Assembly: GCA_900321525.1 (NCBI GenBank)
Contig: ONWL01000025.1
Location: 1 to 11,457 of the forward strand
Length of the DNA: 11,457 nucleotides
DNA from: an uncultured Eubacteriales bacterium
Lineage (GTDB): Bacteria > Bacillota > Clostridia > Lachnospirales > Lachnospiraceae
Direction: 5' to 3'
The position numbers were made by a program, and so were the translations under genes. Within the stretch, counting starts at the first letter, position 1. Every line of letters begins with the position of its first letter. Of the stretch, positions 6,361 to 11,457 are shown in pieces. Below the pieces are notes generated by a model, which saw nothing but the letters and a program-made list of their open reading frames with translations, was not told the origin of the DNA and did no database searches.

Positions 6361-7890
6361 ATGCCGATGAAAAGAATTGCAGTTGTAGACATTGGTTCAG
6401 CGGGAATTCTCATGCAGATTTATGAGATTTCTCCAAAAGGGATCATACAGGTTGTGGATCGGGTACACCAGAATATTATTCTGGGTAAGGATACATATGT
6501 AGACAGAACAGTGCGTTATGAGAGAATCGATGAAATTTGTAAGATATTGCTGGAATATCGCAAGATTGCCGATACTTATACAGTGGAAGATATGATTGTA
6601 GTAGGAACCAGTGCGTTGCGGGAAGCTGGCAACCGAACATTGGTGTTGGATCAGATTCGCCTGCATACAGGATTTCAGGTACGGATTTTCAGCAACTTAG
6701 AACAACGATACATGTGCTACAAGGCATTGGCTGCAGAGGAAAATGTATTCAATCGACTGATTGAAAACGGTGCGGCGATCGTGGATGTAAGTGCAGGCAG
6801 TGTGCAGATTTCACTGTTTGACAAGAAGATGATTTCCACACAGAATATGAAAATTGGTCCTATGCGGATTCAGGAACTGATCGGGGCAGTGACAGAGGAA
6901 AGTGAACTGAAGAATATCATTGCGGAACTGATCGACCATGATTTACAGGATTATGAGCGGATGTTGTTAAAGGACCGGGAAATTCAAAATCTGATTGTGG
7001 TCAGCACTGCCATGAACCGGGTGGCATGGAAGTATTGTAAGCAGGAACAAAATGCGTTGAGCAAAGAGGAATTTGAGGCAATTTACCAGAAGTTAAGCCG
7101 CATGAGCATCAGCCAGCTGGCAGATGAATTGGAACAGTCCAAGACAGAAGCCACTACGATTATGACCAATTTGCTGGTATATAAGAAGATGATGGACTGT
7201 TTTGGGGCAAAGTCTATGTGGCTGCCAAAAGTCAATTTATGTGATGGCGTGGCGGCAGATTATGCAGACAAAAATGGTATTGTTCGTTTGAAACATAATT
7301 TCGAAGAGGATATTCTTTCCTCCGCGCGGTATTTGAGCAAGCGGTATAAAGGAAACAAAACAGACGCAGCGTTGCTAGAGCAGATTGCAGGCAGTGTGTT
7401 TGATGCATCATCAGCCATTCATGGTTTGGGAAAACGGGAACGACTGTTGTTACAGTTGGCAGCGATCTTACAGGACTGTGGAAGATTTGTCAGTATCAGT
7501 GCCCCAGGGGCATGCTCCTACAATATTATCTGCTCCACAGAGTTGATTGGATTGTCCCCCACCGAACAGAGGATGCTGGCGTATATTGTGAAGTTCAATA
7601 CCGATCCCATACTGGCATATGAGGAACTGGCAGGTACATTGAGTGAAATCCAGTATTTGATTCTGACCAAGCTGACTGCCATTTTACGTCTGAGTACGGC
7701 AGTGCTGCCAGTGGTGAGACGCAGAATGAAAAATGTGAAGATAGAAGTGAAGAGGAATCAGATGCTGATTACCGGAGAGGCAAGCGGAAAGATGACATTG
7801 GAACGGGTATTGTTCCAGAGTCAGGCAGATTATTTTGAACAGATTTTCGGCATACGGCCGGTGATTCGTCAGAAAAAAGGAGGGAATTAA
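6361..7890 (+). CDS. ppx: Ppx/GppA-family protein with degenerate active-site motifs
   Basis: 509 residues. The N-terminal half (about 1-300) has the ASKHA fold of exopolyphosphatase / pppGpp phosphohydrolase, recognised by VVDIGSAG (8-15), VVGTSALREAGN (80-91), a D-x-x-x-GS motif (142-147) and LCDGV (293-297). The C-terminal half (about 310-480) matches the HD-like domain of long Ppx proteins. Key residues differ, aligning by eye to E. coli PPX: DLGSNS is DIGSAG; ISGNEEAR is FSNLEQRY, so Glu121 becomes Gln115; DIGGGSTE is DVSAGSVQ, so Glu150 becomes Gln149 and Gly145 becomes Ser144; the GxSGT loop is STAMN; and LHEVG is LQDCG, losing the HD-type His. Activity is therefore doubtful; a polyphosphate- or nucleotide-binding partner or regulator of PPK1 is possible (inference). 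SD AAGGGGG (6347-6353) supports ATG 6361; ATG 6367 is a close alternative. The stop abuts ppk1. Confidence 0.85.
   Translation: MPMKRIAVVDIGSAGILMQIYEISPKGIIQVVDRVHQNIILGKDTYVDRTVRYERIDEICKILLEYRKIADTYTVEDMIVVGTSALREAGNRTLVLDQIRLHTGFQVRIFSNLEQRYMCYKALAAEENVFNRLIENGAAIVDVSAGSVQISLFDKKMISTQNMKIGPMRIQELIGAVTEESELKNIIAELIDHDLQDYERMLLKDREIQNLIVVSTAMNRVAWKYCKQEQNALSKEEFEAIYQKLSRMSISQLADELEQSKTEATTIMTNLLVYKKMMDCFGAKSMWLPKVNLCDGVAADYADKNGIVRLKHNFEEDILSSARYLSKRYKGNKTDAALLEQIAGSVFDASSAIHGLGKRERLLLQLAAILQDCGRFVSISAPGACSYNIICSTELIGLSPTEQRMLAYIVKFNTDPILAYEELAGTLSEIQYLILTKLTAILRLSTAVLPVVRRRMKNVKIEVKRNQMLITGEASGKMTLERVLFQSQADYFEQIFGIRPVIRQKKGGN
7873..7890 (+). promoter_or_regulatory. ppk1 ribosome binding site inside the ppx 3' end
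   Basis: AAAAAAGGAGGG ends about 6 nt before the ppk1 ATG at 7891. It lies wholly in the last codons of the Ppx-like gene, whose TAA (7888-7890) directly precedes that ATG. Strong SD and zero spacing indicate translational coupling of the two genes. Confidence 0.75.
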
Positions 7891-10029
7891 ATGGCAGAAG
7901 AGTTTACCAAAAATGAATATTTTCGGAATCGGGAACTAAGCTGGATTCAATTTGATGATCGTATTTTAAGTGAGGCCAAAGATACCACATTGCCGTTATT
8001 GGAACGGATCAAGTTTTTGAGCATCACCGCCTCCAATCTGGATGAGTTTTTTATGGTGCGTGTGGCATCTTTAAAAGACCAGGTCCATGCAAACTATAAA
8101 AAAGAGGACATTGCCGGGATGCGTCCGGCAGAGCAGCTAGAGCAGATTGGAATGGAACTGCACCGCTTTGTGGCAGACCAATATCAGACCTATCAGGATT
8201 TACTGCCCTTGTTAGAGGCGGAAGGGCTGTATCTGGTTCCCAGTCATGAGTCACTGAGTACAGCTGACAGTGTTTATGTAGACCAGTATTTTATGGATAC
8301 GGTGTATCCGGTATTGACACCGATGGCAGTGGATTCTTCCAGACCATTTCCGTTGATTCGCAATAAGAGTTTGAACATTGCGGCGCTGATCTTATCCAAG
8401 AAAGAAAAGAAAGCAGAGCCAGAGTTTGCTACCGTGCAGGTTCCTTCTGTACTGCCTCGCCTGGTACAGATTCCTACCACAGATGGCAGCACCCGATTGA
8501 TTTTATTGGAGGAAATCATTGAGCGAAACATTCAAAAACTGTTTTTGAATTATGATGTGGTTTGCGCCCATCCATACCGGATTGAGCGCAATTCCGATTT
8601 GGGGATTGACGAAGAGGATGCAGAGGATTTGCTAAAGGAAATCCAGCGTTCTTTGAAGCGCAGGCAGTGGGGCGAAGCCATCAAGCTGGAAATTGACGCA
8701 GGTGTGGACAAAAAACTGTTATGTGTTCTGAAGAAGGAATTGGAGATTAAAGATGAGGATGTATATCTGATCAATGGTCCTCTGGATCTGACTTTCCTGA
8801 TGAAGGTGTATGGAGTGGATGGATTTGAAGAGCTGCGTGTGGAAAAGTATATCCCCCAGCCAGTGCCGGAAATTGATCCAGAGTTGAGTTTATTTGAAAA
8901 CATCCGCAAAGGTGACATTCTCCTTCACCATCCATACCAGACCTTTGATCCGGTGGTGGATTTTGTACGTCAGGCATCTATCGATCCCAAGGTGCTTGCC
9001 ATTAAGCAGACACTGTATCGTGTCAGTGGCAATTCCCCTATTATTGCGGCATTGATCAAAGCGGCAGATAATGGCAAACAGGTCACTGTACTGGTGGAGT
9101 TAAAAGCCCGTTTTGATGAGGAAAATAACATTGGATGGGCGTTGAAACTGGAAAAAGCAGGCTGTCATGTGATTTATGGCCTGAAGGGGTTGAAGACTCA
9201 TAGCAAGATTACGCTGGTGGTCAGAAATGAAGAAGACGGCATTCGCAGATATGTGCATCTGGGAACCGGAAATTACAATGATTCCACAGCAAAGCTGTAT
9301 ACAGATATGGGACTTCTGACTTGCAGCAATGCCATTGGGGAGGATGCAACTGCGGTATTTAACATGCTGTCTGGTTATTCGGAACCTCTTGGCTGGAATA
9401 AATTGTCTGTGGCACCGTTGTGGTTGCGGAAGCGGTTTTTAAGTTTGATTGAACGGGAGACACGACATGCAAAGGAAGGGCGCAGTGCTCATATCATTGC
9501 GAAAATGAATTCCCTTTGCGATAGAGGCATCATTGCGGCTTTGTATGCGGCATCTGCTGCTGGTGTGAAGATTGAGTTGATTGTTCGTGGAATCTGCTGT
9601 CTGAAAGTGGGGATTCCAGGTGTCAGTGAAAATATTTCGGTTCGTTCTATTGTGGGTAATTTCTTAGAGCATAGCCGGATTTTCTACTTCTATAATGATG
9701 GAGACAGCGAAATCTATATGGGCAGCGCAGACTGGATGCCTCGAAATCTGGATCGTCGTGTGGAAATATTGTTCCCGGTGGAAAATCCACAGTTAAAAGA
9801 AGAGGTGATGCATATCCTGGAAGTACAATTGGCAGATAACGTAAAGGCGCACCAATTGCAGGCAGATGGTACTTATACGAAACCGGACAGAGGAGAGGCA
9901 GAGCCTGTGATGAGCCAGAACCAGTTCTGTAAAGAGGCAAAGGCAAAAGGAAAAAAGAATGTGAAATCTCCCATTGATGAACGGCATTTTGAACCGATGG
10001 AAGCGGTTCCTGTATCAGAACATAGTTAA
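7891..10029 (+). CDS. ppk1: Polyphosphate kinase 1
   Basis: Reversibly transfers the ATP gamma-phosphate to inorganic polyphosphate. 712 residues, close to the family's usual ~690. Domains: N-terminal (about 8-115), with the RELSWIQFDDRIL and SITASNLDEFFMVRV signatures (Asn49 corresponds to the ATP-binding Asn45 of E. coli); head domain (about 120-320); and two phospholipase-D-like catalytic domains (about 325-500 and 505-660). The autophosphorylated histidine is His437 in KTHSKI (E. coli His435), and the second catalytic histidine is His594 in LEHSRI (E. coli His592). Arg377 in TLYR and Arg407 in KARFDEE fit the Mg-site arginines. All catalytic residues are present, in contrast to the upstream Ppx-like protein. 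The last ~45 residues are charged, Lys/Glu-rich and probably a disordered tail. Abuts the Ppx-like gene and is followed after 52 bp by a terminator. Confidence 0.97.
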   Translation: MAEEFTKNEYFRNRELSWIQFDDRILSEAKDTTLPLLERIKFLSITASNLDEFFMVRVASLKDQVHANYKKEDIAGMRPAEQLEQIGMELHRFVADQYQTYQDLLPLLEAEGLYLVPSHESLSTADSVYVDQYFMDTVYPVLTPMAVDSSRPFPLIRNKSLNIAALILSKKEKKAEPEFATVQVPSVLPRLVQIPTTDGSTRLILLEEIIERNIQKLFLNYDVVCAHPYRIERNSDLGIDEEDAEDLLKEIQRSLKRRQWGEAIKLEIDAGVDKKLLCVLKKELEIKDEDVYLINGPLDLTFLMKVYGVDGFEELRVEKYIPQPVPEIDPELSLFENIRKGDILLHHPYQTFDPVVDFVRQASIDPKVLAIKQTLYRVSGNSPIIAALIKAADNGKQVTVLVELKARFDEENNIGWALKLEKAGCHVIYGLKGLKTHSKITLVVRNEEDGIRRYVHLGTGNYNDSTAKLYTDMGLLTCSNAIGEDATAVFNMLSGYSEPLGWNKLSVAPLWLRKRFLSLIERETRHAKEGRSAHIIAKMNSLCDRGIIAALYAASAAGVKIELIVRGICCLKVGIPGVSENISVRSIVGNFLEHSRIFYFYNDGDSEIYMGSADWMPRNLDRRVEILFPVENPQLKEEVMHILEVQLADNVKAHQLQADGTYTKPDRGEAEPVMSQNQFCKEAKAKGKKNVKSPIDERHFEPMEAVPVSEHS

Positions 10030-10081
10030 AGTAAGAAAAACATTCTGCAATAGAAATTTCTTATTATAATTATAAAGCACA

Positions 10082-10130
10082 AACAAAGCCACTCAGCAAA
10101 ACAGAAAGTTCTTTGCTGGGTGGCTTTGTT
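10082..10130 (+). terminator. Strong terminator hairpin after ppk1, probably bidirectional
   Basis: AACAAAGCCACTCAGCAAA (10082-10100) pairs with TTTGCTGGGTGGCTTTGTT (10112-10130). This is 19 bp with a single U-G wobble and an 11-nt loop. The right arm ends CTTTGTT, and the left arm begins with A-rich sequence that gives a T-rich tail on the opposite strand (TTTGTTTGTGC). The T-tracts are short and interrupted, so efficiency on either strand is uncertain, but the stem is too long and perfect to be chance. It lies 52 bp after the ppk1 stop and closes the plus-strand gene run. Confidence 0.85.
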
Positions 10131-10145
10131 GCACAAATATAAGAA

Positions 10146-10184
10146 CTGATGCAAAAGGGGAGGGGGGACAAATATTTGCATCAG
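10146..10184. repeat. Perfect 10-bp inverted repeat with G-rich loop
   Basis: CTGATGCAAA (10146-10155) and TTTGCATCAG (10175-10184) are exact reverse complements separated by 19 nt. The loop contains GGGGAGGGGGG (10157-10167), and GGGGG follows directly at 10184-10188. The palindrome could be an RNA hairpin on either strand, an operator, or part of a dispersed repeat. Confidence 0.75.
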
Positions 10185-10234
10185 GGGGTCGGTATAATCC
10201 ATAGTTCAAACGATTTCTTTTCTCATCTCTGCCT

Positions 10235-10263
10235 ATTATACAACAAATTAAATGAAAAAACAA
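10235..10263 (-). promoter_or_regulatory. Putative minus-strand promoter
   Basis: Reading the minus strand, TTGTTT (10258-10263), 17 bp, then TATAAT (10235-10240). The -10 is perfect, and the -35 matches three of six positions. It points away from the cysteine desulfurase and toward the ppk1 terminator, with no protein gene in that direction before ppk1. Confidence 0.4.
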
Positions 10264-10309
10264 TATGGATTTATAAAAAATCTTGAAAATTATCGAAAAA
10301 AAGGTATGG

Positions 10310-10352
10310 ATATTCTATGCTGTGATAGTTATATTACAAATATTCTATGCTG
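10310..10352 (+). repeat. 13-bp direct repeat upstream of the cysteine desulfurase
   Basis: ATATTCTATGCTG occurs at 10310-10322 and again, identically, at 10340-10352. Start-to-start distance is 30 bp, close to three turns of the DNA helix. Copies lie 98 and 68 bp before the start codon, where a promoter would be expected. No strong -10/-35 pair is obvious: TTGAAA (10283-10288), 16 bp, TATGGA (10305-10310) is the best and overlaps the first copy. This suggests regulator binding sites but could be a chance duplication. Confidence 0.6.
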
Positions 10353-10419
10353 GCACATTTTTAAAAAAACACCATAGGCTAAAGTAGGACAACAATGCAG
10401 AAAAAGGAGTGTGAATGGC

Positions 10420-11457
10420 ATGATATATATGGATCATGCTGCCACTACTGCACTGCATCCATCGGCATACAAGGCCATGGAACCGTATCTGCAGGAGCAG
10501 TATGGCAATCCGTCAGGGTCGTATACCCTGTCAGCACAGGCAAAAGAAGCTATAGAATGGGCAAGGGTGCAGGCTGCCAGGTTGATTGGAGCCAGAGCAG
10601 AGGAAATTTATTTTACCTCCGGTGGAACAGAGGCAGATAACTGGGCATTACGTGGCATGTTGTGGCAGACTGCCCCAAAAGGAAGACATTTGATTACCAG
10701 CAGCATTGAGCATCCGGCAGTGGGAAATACTTGCCGGTATCTGGAACAAATGGGATATGAAGTCACCTGGTTACAACCGGATACGGATGGAGTGATTCAT
10801 CTGGAGCAGGTACGGCAGGCAGTCAGAGGGGATACCGTATTGGTATCCATTATGATGGCAAATAATGAAGTGGGAACTATTGAACCCATACGGGAAATCG
10901 GCCGGTATCTCCGCAACAAAAACATTCTGTTTCATACAGATGCGGTACAAGCCTGCGGACAGATTCCAGTGGATGTAAATGATTTGATGGTGGATTTGCT
11001 GTCTGCCAGCGGGCATAAATTTGGAGGCCCGAAAGGGACAGGTTTTCTTTATGTGCGAAAAGAACTGTCCATAGAGCCTTTGATTTTTGGGGGTGGACAG
11101 GAAAGAGGGGGACGTTCCGGTACAGAAAATGTAGCAGGCATTGTAGGGTTGGGGGAAGCGGCCAGGCAAGCGGCTGGTACACTGCCATATCGGATGCGCA
11201 ATGTACAGATGCTGCGCAATTATATGCTGCATCGGCTGGAACGGGAAATTCCCGGATTGCAGTTAAATGGCAGCAGGCGCAGAAGACTGCCCTGTAATCT
11301 GAATATCAGCATCAAAGGGGCAGATAGCAGAGAAATGATCGGGGCAATGGACAAAGCAGGTATTTGTGTGTCTGCCCGTTCCGCGTGCAGCAGTGGCAAA
11401 CTGCCCGGTTCTCATGTGTTGACAGCTCTTCTGGTGCCGGAAGAATATCAAAATGGA
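10420..11457 (+). CDS. Cysteine desulfurase, NifS/IscS type (3' end outside window)
   Basis: PLP enzyme (class V aminotransferase fold) that takes sulfur from cysteine as an enzyme persulfide for Fe-S clusters or tRNA thiolation. 346 codons are seen of about 380. N-terminus MIYMDHAATTALHPSA; TSGGTEADNWAL near 67-78; His98 in SSIEHPAV (stacks on PLP); MMANNEVGTIEPI; Asp174 and Gln177 in TDAVQ; PLP Lys200 in SGHKFGGPKG; GGGQERGGRSGTEN; and the persulfide Cys323 in ARSACSSGK, a group I (IscS/NifS-like) loop. ATG 10420 is chosen because AAAGGAG (10403-10409) is 10 nt upstream; GTG 10411 is too close to it. The exact subtype (general Fe-S supply or a dedicated thiI partner, as in many Firmicutes) cannot be decided because the downstream gene is outside the window. 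Confidence 0.95.
   Translation, partial: MIYMDHAATTALHPSAYKAMEPYLQEQYGNPSGSYTLSAQAKEAIEWARVQAARLIGARAEEIYFTSGGTEADNWALRGMLWQTAPKGRHLITSSIEHPAVGNTCRYLEQMGYEVTWLQPDTDGVIHLEQVRQAVRGDTVLVSIMMANNEVGTIEPIREIGRYLRNKNILFHTDAVQACGQIPVDVNDLMVDLLSASGHKFGGPKGTGFLYVRKELSIEPLIFGGGQERGGRSGTENVAGIVGLGEAARQAAGTLPYRMRNVQMLRNYMLHRLEREIPGLQLNGSRRRRLPCNLNISIKGADSREMIGAMDKAGICVSARSACSSGKLPGSHVLTALLVPEEYQNG

Larger units (their letters stand above)
10075..10228 (-). ncRNA. Candidate small RNA with C-rich loop (prediction)
   Basis: On the minus strand, the promoter at 10235-10263 would start RNA near 10228. The transcript would first form the 10-bp hairpin 10184-10146, with a loop containing CCCCCCTCCCC. It would then form the 19-bp hairpin 10130-10082, which on this strand is followed by TTTGTTTGTGCTTTATAA, a loose U-rich tail. 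The predicted length is about 150 nt. C-rich loops that pair with Shine-Dalgarno sequences are known from Firmicutes sRNAs such as RsaE/RoxS. No conservation or expression evidence is available here, so this stays a hypothesis; the same DNA could simply be the ppk1 terminator plus an unrelated palindrome. Confidence 0.3.
10030..10419. other. ppk1-cysteine desulfurase intergenic region
   Basis: 390 bp with no convincing protein gene, AT-rich but with an abrupt G-rich block (10157-10192). In order: a weak AT-rich inverted repeat (TAAGAAA 10032-10038, TTTCTTA 10057-10063), the terminator hairpin (10082-10130), a perfect 10-bp palindrome with a G-rich loop (10146-10184), a plus-strand TATAAT (10193-10198) with no clear -35, a minus-strand promoter (10235-10263), and two copies of a 13-bp direct repeat (10310-10322, 10340-10352). 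The ribosome binding site AAAGGAG (10403-10409) of the next gene ends the region. Confidence 0.7.

Noticed and set aside
10077..10137. GCACAAA direct repeats (10077-10083 and 10131-10137) flanking the terminator hairpin, resembling target-site duplications
   Set aside because: Seven AT-rich bases beside a palindrome are easily chance; the enclosed 47 bp has the properties of an ordinary terminator and no mobile-element features.
10133..10343. Three copies of ACAAATAT (10133-10140, 10168-10175, 10336-10343)
   Set aside because: Octamer in AT-rich sequence with irregular spacing; not distinguishable from chance without genome statistics.
10395..10640. 81-codon plus-strand reading frame before and within the cysteine desulfurase
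   Set aside because: It overlaps the clearly coding desulfurase frame, has no recognisable domain and no matching ribosome binding site.
10771..11232. 153-codon minus-strand reading frame
   Set aside because: Antisense to the conserved cysteine desulfurase (PLP lysine region); composition looks like a shadow frame, and no ribosome binding site or family motif is seen.

Overview
The window looks like a chromosomal housekeeping region from a low-to-mid GC Gram-positive anaerobe. Clostridia, and within them Lachnospiraceae (Blautia/Dorea-like), is my inference from strong AGGAGG-type ribosome binding sites, the compact folC-folE-folP-folBK order, a chorismate mutase-prephenate dehydratase fusion, and the ppx-ppk1 pair. 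No mobile element, tRNA, rRNA or CRISPR array was recognised.

Layout. Positions 1-1098 (minus strand, cut at the left edge) encode the first 366 residues of a GH77 4-alpha-glucanotransferase (malQ). A 311-bp divergent intergenic region (1099-1409) carries a good minus-strand promoter for malQ and a weaker plus-strand promoter for the next genes. Seven plus-strand genes follow: folC (1410-2717), folE (2754-3311), folP (3329-4171), a folB-folK fusion (4254-5081), pheA (5189-6331), a Ppx/GppA-like gene (6361-7890) and ppk1 (7891-10029). A strong 19-bp-stem terminator at 10082-10130 ends the run. A 390-bp intergenic region follows, then the start of a NifS/IscS-type cysteine desulfurase (10420 to the right edge, 346 codons seen).

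How the genes work together. FolE makes dihydroneopterin triphosphate from GTP. FolB and FolK (one polypeptide) convert dihydroneopterin to 6-hydroxymethyl-dihydropterin pyrophosphate. FolP condenses this with p-aminobenzoate, and FolC adds glutamate. The dihydroneopterin triphosphate dephosphorylation step, p-aminobenzoate synthesis and dihydrofolate reductase are not in the window. PheA takes chorismate, which is also the p-aminobenzoate precursor, to phenylpyruvate. PPK1 makes polyphosphate. Its immediate neighbour belongs to the exopolyphosphatase family but appears to lack several conserved active-site residues.

Most worth a second look: (1) the Ppx-like protein with Gln in place of both family catalytic glutamates and no HD histidine; (2) the ppk1-cysteine desulfurase intergenic region, where a minus-strand promoter, a hairpin with a C-rich loop and a bidirectional terminator hairpin line up as a candidate small RNA of about 150 nt; (3) a perfect 13-bp direct repeat, 30 bp apart, upstream of the cysteine desulfurase. 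All database-dependent statements here are from memory of the families; no search was run.
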